Part shown: in pieces, positions 35,152-44,316 of the stretch | Numbering within the stretch: the stretch's first letter is position 1 | How the letters are laid out: every line of letters starts with the position of its first letter | Origin: Pseudomonadota bacterium | Lineage (GTDB): Bacteria > Pseudomonadota > Alphaproteobacteria > Rhizobiales > Hyphomicrobiaceae | Reading direction: 5' to 3' | Assembly (NCBI GenBank): GCA_023423275.1 | Contig: JAFAFW010000110.1 | Location: 62,001 to 126,000, forward strand | Length of the DNA: 64,000 nucleotides | The notes under the pieces: model-generated | The model's input: the letters and a program-made list of their open reading frames with translations, nothing else | What the model was told of the DNA's origin: nothing | Databases searched by the model: none | Translations under genes and position numbers: made by a program

Positions 35152-36399
35152 TCAGAACTTAATGATCGCGCCTGCCTTGATCACGTCCGTCTCACGACCT
35201 TCGTAGTAGTCGTCGCCATCCCATGCGCCATCCAGGCTGTACTGGCGATACTGCACATACAGATCCATGGCGGCGGCGTCGATGGTCTGGACGACGCCCA
35301 GGCCCCAGTAGTTGCCGTCCATCTTGTCGCCCCACGGATCATCGCCGATCGTCTCTTGCTTGAAGTTGACGTCGCCGTACTCACCGTAGAGGGTCGTAGC
35401 GCCCGGTCCGAAGTAGTTCTTCTGGATACCGGCGATCAACCACCAGCCCTTCTGAGAGGATGTCGCAGATGGCGCGTCGATGTCGCCATAGCCACCGGAC
35501 ACGAACAGACCAGTCGGCACGTGCATGACAGAGCCTGATCCCAAGAAGACATCGGTCTCATCACCATTGGAGGCCTCTTCGTTGCGGTAACCGATACCGG
35601 CCGCTACGCGGACGCCATTGAACTCGCCCGCATAACGCAGCGCGACTTCCCAGTAATCCGTCGAGTCGGTTACGAAGTCCTCGGGCGCATCATGCGGAAT
35701 CGCACCTTTGTCATATTCGCGCGTCTTATGGCTGTAGCCAGCACCCAGGATAAAGCCAGCAACCGTCGGCGAGCGGTAGTAGATGCCCTGACGACGCGAA
35801 CCGTCGTACACGTCACCGAAGGTGTTCTCGTAAGCCTTGCCCAGGTATCCATCCTGGTCGGTACCGAGCTGCGTGAGTACGGTATTTCCGAGGTTGATGC
35901 CGAACAGGCCGTCCGTCACCTGCGACGTCTGACCGATCGACACGCGGCCGAGGCGGGCATCATCGAGGTAGAAGAAGCTGTGACGAATATTGAACGCGCT
36001 GTTGGTATCGTTCGAGCTGGTGTTCTTGTTCTCATTCAGGCCGATTTCGATCTGGTAGCCAGCCTCGAGGTCCGGACGGATCTTGGCAGATCCACGGAAA
36101 CCGAAGCGGGTGGTGGCGGCCTGGTTGTCATAGACAGACAACTCTTCCGAGCGATAGGCATCAACCTCATCGCTGTCATGCCACATGACCGCCTTGTTGA
36201 CCTGACCGTACACGGTCAGCGACACCTTGCGGTTGCCCTTGCGAGCAGTGGTGGCTTCGAGTTCAGCTACGCGCTCTTCGAGGTCGGCGCAGCAGTTTCC
36301 GCCAAGGTCGGCGGCCTGGGCAGACAGGCTGCCCGCGAGAATACCAGCCGCGGCAACGATCGCCACACGGCTAGCTGACTTGAACAGTCCCCCGATCAT
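35152..36399 (-). CDS. Porin (alphaproteobacterial PorB/Porin_2 type)
   Basis: A 415-residue outer-membrane beta-barrel. The ATG at 36399 (GGAG seven bases upstream) gives a signal peptide ending AGSLSAQAAD; a longer open frame upstream is not signal-like. After it, a short coiled segment (CCADLEERVAELEATT) may trimerise, followed by VSLTVYGQVNKAVMWHDSDE and alternating amphipathic strands. It ends in a terminal Phe (KAGAIIKF), the signature recognised by BamA. GFRGSAKIRPDLEAGYQIEIGL is the family block. A single-gene unit with its own terminator. Expected to be abundant, with control from the 376-base upstream region. Confidence 0.92.
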   Translation of the reverse strand: MIGGLFKSASRVAIVAAAGILAGSLSAQAADLGGNCCADLEERVAELEATTARKGNRKVSLTVYGQVNKAVMWHDSDEVDAYRSEELSVYDNQAATTRFGFRGSAKIRPDLEAGYQIEIGLNENKNTSSNDTNSAFNIRHSFFYLDDARLGRVSIGQTSQVTDGLFGINLGNTVLTQLGTDQDGYLGKAYENTFGDVYDGSRRQGIYYRSPTVAGFILGAGYSHKTREYDKGAIPHDAPEDFVTDSTDYWEVALRYAGEFNGVRVAAGIGYRNEEASNGDETDVFLGSGSVMHVPTGLFVSGGYGDIDAPSATSSQKGWWLIAGIQKNYFGPGATTLYGEYGDVNFKQETIGDDPWGDKMDGNYWGLGVVQTIDAAAMDLYVQYRQYSLDGAWDGDDYYEGRETDVIKAGAIIKF

Positions 36400-36598
36400 A
36401 CTTGTACTCCGTCGGACTAACGCTACCGGTACCCAATCACCACGACTGAACACCTTTGCTGCATGACCGGCCCCGTTGAACGCTAGGGACACCCTGAACT
36501 CCACCGGTCTTGCTGGGGTAAGGCTTAGCGGATGGCTTACCAATTCGTAAACAGCGAACCACCTCATCGATGGAGAACGATCTGGTGGCGTGGCGCAA

Positions 36599-36625
36599 TT
36601 GACACGAATTACTGATTCGCGAATC
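36599..36625. promoter_or_regulatory. TTGACA element with perfect 12-base palindrome between porin and hydroxylase genes
   Basis: TTGACA (36599-36604), a perfect -35 hexamer on the plus strand, is followed ten bases later by the perfect palindrome GATTCGCGAATC (36614-36625). No clear -10 lies at the right distance, so the hexamer may be chance. The 376-base region 36400-36775 between the divergent porin and UbiH-type genes otherwise holds no convincing gene. Confidence 0.35.
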
Positions 36626-36740
36626 GCGCGCATTAGATTCTCGCTTTGAACTTGCGAGGGAAAAATCCGATGTCTGCCGAAGTTCACGCACATGTTCCAA
36701 ACGCCAAATCTCCCCGTTTCCTGCGCCGATCAGCCCCGTT

Positions 36741-36759
36741 CCACAAGGATCCCTTGTGG
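36741..36759 (+). promoter_or_regulatory. Hairpin in the 5' leader of the UbiH-type gene
   Basis: CCACAAGG (36741-36748), loop ATC, CCTTGTGG (36752-36759) is a perfect 8-base stem ending 16 bases before the ATG at 36776. It could mask the ribosome-binding region, or it may be a degraded repeat. The leader also carries a short frame from ATG 36671 with GAGGG nine bases upstream, running past the hydroxylase start. Confidence 0.4.
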
Positions 36760-36775
36760 ATTACGTCTGAACGAC

Positions 36776-37990
36776 ATGAGCATAAGTTCCCCGCGCGCCT
36801 GCATGGTGGTCGGCTCCGGCCCGGCCGGCCTGACGGCTGCGCTGGCGCTGGCGACCGTCGGCGCTGAGGTTCGGCTGGTCGGACCGCCGGCCCAGCCCGA
36901 ACAGACCGGCGATACCCGCACCGCAGCCCTGTTCACGAGCAGCATCGCCCTACTCGACAACCTGGGCGTCTGGGCGGGCGTCGAGCAGGTCAGCGCGCCG
37001 CTGCGTGCGATCCGCATCGTCGATGATACGGGCCGGTTGATGCGCGCGCCCGAGGTGCTGTTCGAGGCGCATGAGATCGGACTGGACGCGTTCGGCTGGA
37101 ACGTACCGAACGCGGCGCTGACCGCTGCGCTCTGGGCGGCTGTCAGGCGTCATGACAACGTTGAGCTGGTCGAAACGGCCCGCGTCGAGACCGTCCGCCT
37201 GACGGACGATGCAGTCATCGCGCGCACGGCGGAGGGCACCGAAGTCGCGGCCCGCCTTATTGCGGCCGCCGATGGGCGCAACTCGATCTGCCGCGCGGCC
37301 GCCGGCATCACCACGACGGCCTGGAGCTACGATCAGGCCGCGCTTGCGACGCGTTTCCGTCACGGCCGCCCGCACGATGGCGTGTCGACAGAGTTTCACC
37401 GCGGCGCCGGACCGCTGACGACCGTGCCGCTGCCTGGTGCGGAATCCAGTCTCGTGTGGGTCGATCGACCCGCCATGGTGCAACAGCTCGCCAGCATGGA
37501 CGTCGACGCCTTTCGCGACGATCTTTCGGAGCGCCTGCAGGGACTGCTCGGACGGATCGGCGAAATCGGACCCCGCCGCTCGTTCCCGCTCAGCGGACTG
37601 ACAGCGGACACGTTCGCGGCCAACCGGGTAGCCCTGATCGGCGAGGCGGGGCACGTCATCCCGCCGATCGGCGCTCAGGGGCTCAATCTCGGGCTGCGCG
37701 ATGCTGCTGTCCTGGCCGATTGCATCGCGGACGCCGTCGCGCGCGATGCCGATATCGGCGCGCATGAATGCCTTCAGCGTTATCGCGACGCCCGGCAGTC
37801 CGACATCCAAAGCCGCAGCTTCGCCGTCGATGCCTTGAACCGCACATTGCTCAGCACACTGCTGCCCGTCAGCCTAGTGCGCGGCTTCGGGCTTCACATG
37901 ATGCGATCATTCAGCCCTCTGAAAAGAGCTTTGATCCGTCAGGGGCTCGAACCTGCCGGTCCCCGTCCAGTTCTGATGCAGCCGCGCTGA
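36776..37990 (+). CDS. UbiH/UbiF/VisC-family FAD-dependent monooxygenase
   Basis: A 404-residue flavoprotein hydroxylase. The ADP-binding fold is VVGSGPAGLTAALALA (residues ~12-28), the second block is ARLIAAADGRNS (~155), and the third is VALIGEAGHVIPPIGAQGLNLGLRDA (~290), where the canonical GDAAH is GEAGH. This matches alphaproteobacterial ubiquinone hydroxylases (UbiL-type), which add hydroxyls to the benzoquinone ring. ATG 36776 is the best start; an upstream ATG at 36692 adds an implausible segment. It stands alone opposite the porin. A related aromatic hydroxylase cannot be excluded. Confidence 0.87.
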   Translation: MSISSPRACMVVGSGPAGLTAALALATVGAEVRLVGPPAQPEQTGDTRTAALFTSSIALLDNLGVWAGVEQVSAPLRAIRIVDDTGRLMRAPEVLFEAHEIGLDAFGWNVPNAALTAALWAAVRRHDNVELVETARVETVRLTDDAVIARTAEGTEVAARLIAAADGRNSICRAAAGITTTAWSYDQAALATRFRHGRPHDGVSTEFHRGAGPLTTVPLPGAESSLVWVDRPAMVQQLASMDVDAFRDDLSERLQGLLGRIGEIGPRRSFPLSGLTADTFAANRVALIGEAGHVIPPIGAQGLNLGLRDAAVLADCIADAVARDADIGAHECLQRYRDARQSDIQSRSFAVDALNRTLLSTLLPVSLVRGFGLHMMRSFSPLKRALIRQGLEPAGPRPVLMQPR

Positions 37991-38226
37991 GCGCTCACGA
38001 CGCACCACGCTCCCGCTCGAACGTTTGCCAGAGGGGGTTGACGACGCTATAGAGTTAACTATGTCCGAGTAAGCGCCAGTAGTTTCACAATCATTTGTGC
38101 GTTGCACTATTTTGTTTGCGAAGCACCGGTCGAATTAAACGCGCTGCCACAACAAATTTGGACACAACGAGCAATATAAATAACAGTGGTGGCATCGGAA
38201 ACGCTCAAAAAGTGAGGACGACTCCA

Positions 38227-38430
38227 GTGGGCAGACGCGATGATCTTCCAAGTGATTGCGCGGAAATCCTGGAAAATCTAGACGATATTGTGGATTTGCG
38301 CATGGCCTACGCGCGCATACAGAGCAGCATTCGCGAATACTCCGTGGCCGGACGTCCGGTTCCAGAGGCTCTTCGCCGCTGCGAAAAACATCTCCTGACG
38401 GAGCTGACGGCGCAGTCTCAGGGTCGCTAG
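38227..38430 (+). CDS. Small hypothetical protein, 67 residues
   Basis: A 67-residue protein. The GTG at 38227 has GAGGA eight bases upstream, which decides the start over earlier frames with no such signal. The sequence is helical and mixed-charge: LPSDCAEILENLDDIVDLRMAYARIQSSIREY, then a short PVPEALRRCEKHLLTELTA helix. No membrane segment or signal. I recognise no family; such short helical proteins are sometimes regulators or subunits of larger complexes. The upstream 236 bases to the hydroxylase show no other gene. Confidence 0.5.
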   Translation: MGRRDDLPSDCAEILENLDDIVDLRMAYARIQSSIREYSVAGRPVPEALRRCEKHLLTELTAQSQGR

Positions 38431-38464
38431 AGTTCCCCAGAAGGAACAACCCGCGCGGCGACGA

Positions 38465-39565
38465 TCAATCGGCTTGCCGGAGCCTGCCGTGCGTCCAGGC
38501 ATGGATGGCAAAGGCCGGGATATCGCCGCGCCTCTTCCTGTCGAACCTCACGATTCCCGCCACGGTATCCGTACCGCTGGCAATCCGGGCGGCTATGGCT
38601 GCCGGATCGCTGCTCCCGGTTGCTGACGCGGATCGCGCCCAGATCTGAAACGCCACGTAAGCCAGCATCGCGTCGCCGATGTTTTCTATTGCGCGCTCCC
38701 GTAGCCGACGGGAGATCTCCTCAACATCATGCCCTTGGCTGATATCGTATTTCGCCGTCAGCAGCGTCCCTTCCCCGGCCTCGCCCGCCAGATCCCAGAA
38801 GTCGTTGGCCGTCAGTGCATCGCCGGACAATAGTGTCGTGGCGAGACCGGCCTCCCGAAGCTGGCGGATGATGATGGCCGCTTCCGTCGGATAGCCGCCG
38901 AAGTACAGGATGTCCGCGTTGGCCGCCTTCACCTTCTCCACGACGGCGGCATAATCCTTCTCGCCGGCCCTCACCGGCGCGAACAGGACTTCCTCGCGCC
39001 CCGCCTGCCGCATCGCCTGCCTCACACCGCTGGCCAACCCGTGACCATAAGTCGTGCGATCATGGACGATGGCCACGCGGGCATCGTTCTTGTGCGCTGC
39101 GAGAAACCGGCCGGCGACGTCGCCCTGATCGTCATCGCGCCTCAGATGAAAGAGTGTCGGCGCCGAAGCGGCATCCGTTGGCCACGGGCCGGTCATGGCC
39201 GGGATGATCTGGATGACACCGGCCGAGCTGTAGACGTCCGCCGCCGCAAAAGATGCGCTGCTGCAGAAATGTCCAACCACGAGCACCACGCCTTCCGCGA
39301 CCAGCCCGCGGGCGGCCTCGGCCGCGCGATCGCGCTGGCACTGGTCATCTTCAATCTTGAGGATGAGACGACGCCCCAGCACGCCACCGGCGGTGTTCAG
39401 GTCTGCAATGGCCAACTCCGCGCCCGCGCGCAGGGCCTGACCGTAGCTGGCGTAACGCCCCGTCATGGGGCCAGCCAGTCCGACGTTGACCTGCTCAGCT
39501 CCTGCGGACGCCTGCCCCAGCATGAGGCCCAGGATCGCGGCCGCCACTATTCTCGTAATCGACAC
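38465..39565 (-). CDS. Branched-chain amino-acid ABC transporter substrate-binding protein, second copy
   Basis: A 366-residue periplasmic type-I receptor. It begins with GTG, a signal peptide to QASAGAEQVNVG, then GLAGPMTGRYASYGQALRAGAELAIADLNTAGG, the Peripla_BP_6 opening. LVVGHFCSSASFAAADVYSSAGVIQIIPAM and the DARVAIVHDRTTYGHGLASGV block match LivJ/LivK. It lies after livK on the same strand, but a terminator at 39624 stands between, so it is probably expressed separately. It differs clearly from the first copy and likely widens ligand range. Confidence 0.88.
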   Translation of the reverse strand: MSITRIVAAAILGLMLGQASAGAEQVNVGLAGPMTGRYASYGQALRAGAELAIADLNTAGGVLGRRLILKIEDDQCQRDRAAEAARGLVAEGVVLVVGHFCSSASFAAADVYSSAGVIQIIPAMTGPWPTDAASAPTLFHLRRDDDQGDVAGRFLAAHKNDARVAIVHDRTTYGHGLASGVRQAMRQAGREEVLFAPVRAGEKDYAAVVEKVKAANADILYFGGYPTEAAIIIRQLREAGLATTLLSGDALTANDFWDLAGEAGEGTLLTAKYDISQGHDVEEISRRLRERAIENIGDAMLAYVAFQIWARSASATGSSDPAAIAARIASGTDTVAGIVRFDRKRRGDIPAFAIHAWTHGRLRQAD

Positions 39566-39623
39566 CCGCTTGTCGGACCCTGACTGTCAGTTCGCACCCA
39601 ACCGCAATGTCGACGCTCCGAAT

Positions 39624-39655
39624 GAAAAAGGGAAGGCAGCTATCGCGGCCTTCCC
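39624..39655 (-). terminator. Rho-independent terminator after livK
   Basis: On the minus strand: GGGAAGG, a 12-base loop, CCTTCCC, then TTTTTC. The stem is perfect (7 bases) and followed by a T-run. It lies 29 bases past the livK stop. Confidence 0.85.
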
Positions 39656-39684
39656 TCAAGCAAACAGTCGGAACGGATGACGGC

Positions 39685-40800
39685 TTACATCTGCTCGTAG
39701 GTGATCTTGCCGTCGCCCTGCTTCTTCCACACGTACATCGTATAGTCGGCGTCCGTGCGGTCGCCCTTCTTGTCGAACGCGATCTCGCCCAGAACGGTCT
39801 TGAACGGTTTACCCGAGCGCGTTGCTTCAGCCACTTTCTTTGGATCCGTCGACTTCGCTTCGGCCGCGGCCTGGGCGATGATCTGCATGGAGGCATAGCC
39901 GTAGAGTGTGTAGGCCTCGGGCTTGAAGTTCTTGGCAATGAACTTCTTCACGACCTCTGCCGCCTCCGGCTTCTTCTGCGGATCGGGTGCGAACGTCATG
40001 AGGGTTCCCTCAACGCCCGGACCAGCGATTGCGGCAAACTCGTCCGTGACGATGCCATCACCCGACATCAGAACCGCGTTGACGCCCTGGTCGCGCATCT
40101 GCCGCACGATCAGACCACCTTCAGTGTGCAGACCGCCCCAATAGACAACATCGGCAGCCGCAGCCTTGATCTTCGATACGAGCGCCGAGAAGTCCTTCTC
40201 GCCAGTGTTCACGCCTTCGTACAGGACTTCCTTGATGCCCGCGGCGTTGACGGCCTTCTTGGTCTCGTCGGCCAGTCCCTTGCCGTACGTGGTCTTGTCG
40301 TGCACGACAGCGACTTTCTTGCCCTTCAGGTTGTCGACGATGTACTTGCCGGCGACTTCACCCTGCTGGTCGTCACGGCCGCAGACGCGAAGAACGTTCC
40401 ACAATCCGCGATCGGTAATGCGCGGGTTCGTAGATGCTGGCGTTACCATGAACACGCCGTTCTCGGCATAAACTTCCGAAGCCGGCATCGAGACGCCCGA
40501 ATTGAAGTGGCCGATCACAAACTTCACGCCGTCACCGACGAACTTGTTTGCCACCGAGACACCCTGCTTGGGATCGGACACGTCATCGCCGAAGACAACT
40601 TCGATCTTCTGGCCATTGATGCCGCCGGCAGCATTGATATCAGCCGCAGCCTGTTCAGCGCCGTTCTTCATCTGCGCACCGAACGCAGCGTTGGGGCCGG
40701 TAAACGGACCGCCGACACCAACCTTGATTTGAGCACTGGCACCGCCTGCAAAGGCAACGCTCGCGGCCAGCGCAATACCAGACAACCAAACTTTCTTCAT
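39685..40800 (-). CDS. livK: Branched-chain amino-acid ABC transporter substrate-binding protein
   Basis: A 371-residue type-I periplasmic receptor. ATG 40800 (GGGAG six bases upstream) gives a textbook signal peptide (KKVWLSGIALAASVAFAGGASA). Then IKVGVGGPFTGPNAAFGAQMKNGAEQAAADINAAGG, KFVIGHFNSGVSMPASEVYAENGV and KVAVVHDKTTYGKGLADETK. It fits LivJ/LivK/AapJ-like receptors for Leu, Ile, Val. It follows DUF6867 after 131 bases that include an imperfect AAGAGC/GCTCTT hairpin, consistent with higher receptor than permease expression. Confidence 0.93.
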   Translation of the reverse strand: MKKVWLSGIALAASVAFAGGASAQIKVGVGGPFTGPNAAFGAQMKNGAEQAAADINAAGGINGQKIEVVFGDDVSDPKQGVSVANKFVGDGVKFVIGHFNSGVSMPASEVYAENGVFMVTPASTNPRITDRGLWNVLRVCGRDDQQGEVAGKYIVDNLKGKKVAVVHDKTTYGKGLADETKKAVNAAGIKEVLYEGVNTGEKDFSALVSKIKAAAADVVYWGGLHTEGGLIVRQMRDQGVNAVLMSGDGIVTDEFAAIAGPGVEGTLMTFAPDPQKKPEAAEVVKKFIAKNFKPEAYTLYGYASMQIIAQAAAEAKSTDPKKVAEATRSGKPFKTVLGEIAFDKKGDRTDADYTMYVWKKQGDGKITYEQM

Positions 40801-40931
40801 GAAATACTCCCTTATGGACGGACACATATTCCGGTTCTACATCAAGAGCACCCGCGCTCTTCTTATCGATGTATCCTGGGCGGCTATGATCCTCCGAAAC
40901 GAACGTGAAGTCACCCAGGAATTCGTAGGGC

Positions 40932-41297
40932 TCAGTCTGTTTCCGCCAGCCTGCGCCGCCAATTGAAAGGCCCGATGGCTGCAAACAGCCAGGAATACTG
41001 CGTGGATATCTGCAAGGCGCGCATCCGCCTGTGCCCGGCCATGGTCAGGATCAGCAGGATGGCGTAGTCGACGATCCAGTTCTGAAGCGGAAGCAGCGGT
41101 TCCTCAAAAAGCGCAAAATGCAGAAACCGGACACCTGCCGTCAGTAACAAGGCATAGGCGGGCACCTGCCAGAAGGGCCGCCATGTCTGGGCGACCGCCT
41201 TCCCTGTCACCCAGGCCGCAGCACCACCCAGAAGCACGGTCAGCAGGATGAAAACCCATCCGCCGTTCTCGCTCGATTGGTAAAGCCATTCAGGCAT
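40932..41297 (-). CDS. DUF6867-type small membrane protein in the liv operon
   Basis: A 121-residue protein with three to four hydrophobic helices: WVFILLTVLLGGAAAWVTG, VPAYALLLTAGVRFLHFALF and WIVDYAILLILTMAGHRRMRAL, followed by YSWLF and a basic end. It lies between livF (13 bases) and livK (131 bases) on the same strand. It matches my recollection of the alphaproteobacterial DUF6867 proteins that occupy this place in branched-chain amino-acid operons. No function is known; a stabilising or regulatory subunit of the importer is plausible. Confidence 0.78.
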   Translation of the reverse strand: MPEWLYQSSENGGWVFILLTVLLGGAAAWVTGKAVAQTWRPFWQVPAYALLLTAGVRFLHFALFEEPLLPLQNWIVDYAILLILTMAGHRRMRALQISTQYSWLFAAIGPFNWRRRLAETD

Positions 41298-41310
41298 CAA
41301 TCGCTGCTCC

Positions 41311-42036
41311 TCAATGGCGGCCGCCTTCCAGATAAGCCGATTGTACTTCAGGGCGCGCCAGAAGCTCCTGGCCCGAACCGCTCATTGTGACGACGCCGTT
41401 GACCATGACGTAGCCACGATGAGCGAGCCGCAAGGCGTGAAATGCGTTCTGTTCGACGAGGAAGATCGTCATGCCTTCGCGGCGGTTGAGATCGCGCAGC
41501 ACCGAGAAGATCTGCTTCACGATCAGCGGCGCCAGGCCCAGTGAAGGCTCATCGAGCAATAGCAGCTTGGGACGACTCATGAGCGCGCGCGCGATGGCCA
41601 GCATCTGCTGTTCGCCGCCCGACAATGTGCCCCCGCGTTGCGTCAGCCGTTCCCGCAGGCGCGGAAACAGGCTGCAGACTCTTTCAAGATCTTCCTCGAA
41701 ATGCGCCAGAGCGTCGATCTCGGCGCCCATCTGGAGGTTTTCGAATACCGTCATCCGCGGGAAGATGCGGCGACCTTCCGGCGATTGCGCGATCCGCATC
41801 CGCGCGATCTCATGCGTCGGCTTGCTGGTGATATCGACCCCGTCGTAGACGATGCGCCCGTCCCGCGCCCGCGGATTGCCGAACACCGTCATCATGAGCG
41901 TCGACTTGCCGGCACCGTTGGCACCGATCAGCGTGACGATCTCGCCCTGGTTCACATCCAGATCGACACCACGCAACGCAATGATGTTTCCGTAATAGGT
42001 GGTGACACCACGGACCGACAGCAGAGGCTCGCTCAC
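41311..42036 (-). CDS. livF: Branched-chain amino-acid ABC transporter ATP-binding protein LivF
   Basis: A 241-residue ATPase. Walker A GANGAGKST in LIGANGAGKSTLMMTVFG, Q-loop in AQSPEGRRIFPRMTVFENL (the LivF-type EGRRIFP), signature LSGGEQQMLAIARALM, Walker B LLLLDEPSLGLAP, switch His region VEQNAFHAL. The four-base overlap with livG (ATGA-type) marks a coupled pair. It energises import together with LivG. Confidence 0.95.
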   Translation of the reverse strand: MSEPLLSVRGVTTYYGNIIALRGVDLDVNQGEIVTLIGANGAGKSTLMMTVFGNPRARDGRIVYDGVDITSKPTHEIARMRIAQSPEGRRIFPRMTVFENLQMGAEIDALAHFEEDLERVCSLFPRLRERLTQRGGTLSGGEQQMLAIARALMSRPKLLLLDEPSLGLAPLIVKQIFSVLRDLNRREGMTIFLVEQNAFHALRLAHRGYVMVNGVVTMSGSGQELLARPEVQSAYLEGGRH

Positions 42037-42944
42037 AATCCGACCTCCGCCTCTGCCTGCTCGACTTCCTCGTCTTCCACGCCGAGATAGGCCGCGATCA
42101 CCTTCGGATCGTTGCGCACCTCCTCGGGCGTGCCATCGGCAATCTTGGTGCCGTATTCGAGGACGATCACGTGATCCGAAATCTCCATCACCACGCTCAT
42201 GTCGTGCTCGATGAGGAGAACTGAGGTGTTGTGCTCGCCGCGAATGGTACGAAGCAGGTCATTGAGCTGTGCGGATTCCCGCGGGTTGAGACCCGCCGCC
42301 GGCTCGTCCAGGCACAACAGAACCGGATCGGAACACATCGCCCGCGCGATTTCGAGCCTGCGCTGATCGCCATAAGGCAGCTCGCCCGCCGAATCATCGG
42401 CGCGGTCGATAAGATCGATCTTCTCCAGCCAATGGACCGCGCGATCGATCGCGGCACGCTCGGCCGCACGGTAGCTGGCGGCGCCGAACAGTCCGAGCAG
42501 CGAATAGCCCGACGCACGCATCAGCGGATTGTGCTGAGCCACGACGAGATTCTCAAGAACGGTCATCCCCGAGAACAGGCGGATGTTCTGGAACGTCCGG
42601 GCGACCCGGGCCTTGGCCGCGATCTGGAAGTCGGGCATGCGTTCCAGCAAGTAGAGCCCACCGCCATCGTGATGGGCCCAGCGCTCTCCGGTCCCGGTCA
42701 GCGCGTCTATGGCCTCGATGCTCGCGGGAACCGGCTGTGCGAGCGCGATGCGCCCGCTGCTCGGCTTGTAGAACCCCGTGATGCAGTTGAAGACCGTTGT
42801 CTTGCCGGCGCCGTTCGGCCCGATCAAGGCGGTGATGTCGCCACGGCCCACGACGAACGACATGTCGTGGACCGCGATGAGACCGCCGAAGCGCATCACG
42901 AGATGCTCAACAGTCAGCAGGGGATCGGTTTCCCAGCGCCTCAC
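42033..42944 (-). CDS. livG: Branched-chain amino-acid ABC transporter ATP-binding protein LivG
   Basis: A 303-residue ATPase, longer than E. coli LivG (~255) because of ~35 extra residues between the Walker A region (GPNGAGKTTVFNCITGFYKPSSG) and ARTFQNIRLFSGMTVLENL. The insert, around residues 62-98, is a feature I associate with Rhizobiales LivG. Signature GELPYGDQRRLEIARAM (LivG form), Walker B LLCLDEPAAGLNP, IEHDMSVV. It overlaps livF and livM by four bases each. Confidence 0.94.
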   Translation of the reverse strand: MRRWETDPLLTVEHLVMRFGGLIAVHDMSFVVGRGDITALIGPNGAGKTTVFNCITGFYKPSSGRIALAQPVPASIEAIDALTGTGERWAHHDGGGLYLLERMPDFQIAAKARVARTFQNIRLFSGMTVLENLVVAQHNPLMRASGYSLLGLFGAASYRAAERAAIDRAVHWLEKIDLIDRADDSAGELPYGDQRRLEIARAMCSDPVLLCLDEPAAGLNPRESAQLNDLLRTIRGEHNTSVLLIEHDMSVVMEISDHVIVLEYGTKIADGTPEEVRNDPKVIAAYLGVEDEEVEQAEAEVGL

Positions 42945-44314
42945 CCGTGCCCCTCCTTCACATGCTCGCTGGAGACGACCTTGGCCTCCTTGAGGAACAA
43001 CGACGGTTTGCGCGTCGAAATCAGGCCGCGCGGTTTCCAGATCATCACCACGACCATGGCGAGGCCGAACAACAGCATACGGTAATGCGTGGGCTCGAAA
43101 TCAGGCCCGAATACGATTTTCAACCAGTCCAGCTCGCGCAGGATCTCGGTGCCACCGATCATGACCACCGCGGCGATGGCGACGCCAAACTGGCTTCCCA
43201 TGCCGCCCAGGACGACGATGGCCACAATGACGGCGCTCTCCATGAACACGAACGATTCAGGCGAGATGAACCCCTGACGTGCCGAGAAGAAGGCTCCGGC
43301 GAAACCGCCGAACATGGCCCCGACGGCGAACGCAGTCAGCTTGGTGGCAACCGTGTTGATCCCAAGCGCGCGGCACGCGATTTCGTCCTCGCGCAATGCC
43401 TCCCATGCGCGACCGACCGGCAGACGGCGCAGCCTGATCGTGGCCCAGTTGGTCAGGAGCGCCAGAACGAGAATGACGTAATAAAGGAAGATCGTGCGAT
43501 ATAGCGGCGTGAACTCCAGACCGAACACCGCGGCAAATCCCTCATCGCTGGCATTGAACGGGATGCCGAAGAAGGTCGGTCGTGGAATGCCCGAAATGCC
43601 TGCATAGCCGCCGGTGACGTCGATCCAGTTGATGAGCACAAGGCGTATGATCTCGCCGAACGCCAGCGTGACGATGGCCAGATAGTCACCCCGCAGCCTC
43701 AGGACGGGAAATCCGAGCAGTATGCCCCAGAACGCCGCCATGATTCCCGCGAGCGGCAGGCAAAGCCAGAATGAAAGCCCGAATTGGGTCGTCAGCAGCG
43801 CCGCCGAATAGGCACCCACGGCGTAGAAGGCGACATACCCGAGATCGAGCAGCCCGGCGAGGCCGACCACGATGTTCAAGCCCCAACCCAGCATGATGTA
43901 GATCAGGATCTGGATGCCGAAGTTGTCGATCCACTTGATCGAGCCACCCATGCCCGTGAGGTGAATCGCAAGGAAGGGGTAAGCCGCGAGCAATCCCAAA
44001 CCCAGAACGCCGAAGATTTTCGCAGCATTGTCGGAAATCGCAAACGCGGGCGCTTTCTTCTTCACCCGCTGCTGCCGCGCCGGCATGACGGCGAGCACGA
44101 AACTGACCGCGAAAGCCAGCCCCACCATGATCGCAACCAGCCCCCAGCGGGGCTGCAGGATCAGCCGGTTGCTGAAGTCCGTATCGGTGCGCAACGCGAC
44201 GATCGGGAACGCAAGGCCAAAGGCGATGAGCGCCGCCCAGAACGCCTTCTTGAGAGCCGCCATCCAAACCGGAGTTTTCACCACCACGCTGCGCTCTTCG
44301 GCAACAGTCGCCAT
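42941..44314 (-). CDS. livM: Branched-chain amino-acid ABC transporter permease LivM
   Basis: A 457-residue permease with ten or more hydrophobic helices and an N-terminal DUF3382-type extension (residues ~1-110). The core has GLNIVVGLAGLLDLGYVAFYAVGAYSAALL, typical of LivM, then the cytoplasmic RVALGRAW-like coupling loop seen as RRLPVGRAWEALREDEIACRALGI (residues ~320-345). It overlaps livG and lies three bases after livH. With LivH it forms the translocation channel. Confidence 0.94.
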   Translation of the reverse strand: MATVAEERSVVVKTPVWMAALKKAFWAALIAFGLAFPIVALRTDTDFSNRLILQPRWGLVAIMVGLAFAVSFVLAVMPARQQRVKKKAPAFAISDNAAKIFGVLGLGLLAAYPFLAIHLTGMGGSIKWIDNFGIQILIYIMLGWGLNIVVGLAGLLDLGYVAFYAVGAYSAALLTTQFGLSFWLCLPLAGIMAAFWGILLGFPVLRLRGDYLAIVTLAFGEIIRLVLINWIDVTGGYAGISGIPRPTFFGIPFNASDEGFAAVFGLEFTPLYRTIFLYYVILVLALLTNWATIRLRRLPVGRAWEALREDEIACRALGINTVATKLTAFAVGAMFGGFAGAFFSARQGFISPESFVFMESAVIVAIVVLGGMGSQFGVAIAAVVMIGGTEILRELDWLKIVFGPDFEPTHYRMLLFGLAMVVVMIWKPRGLISTRKPSLFLKEAKVVSSEHVKEGHG

Positions 44315-44316
44315 GG

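Noticed and set aside
36671..36867. Short frame upstream of and overlapping the UbiH-type gene
   Set aside because: Good ribosome-like sequence but no family resemblance, and it overlaps a well-supported gene by 92 bases; kept only as a possible leader.
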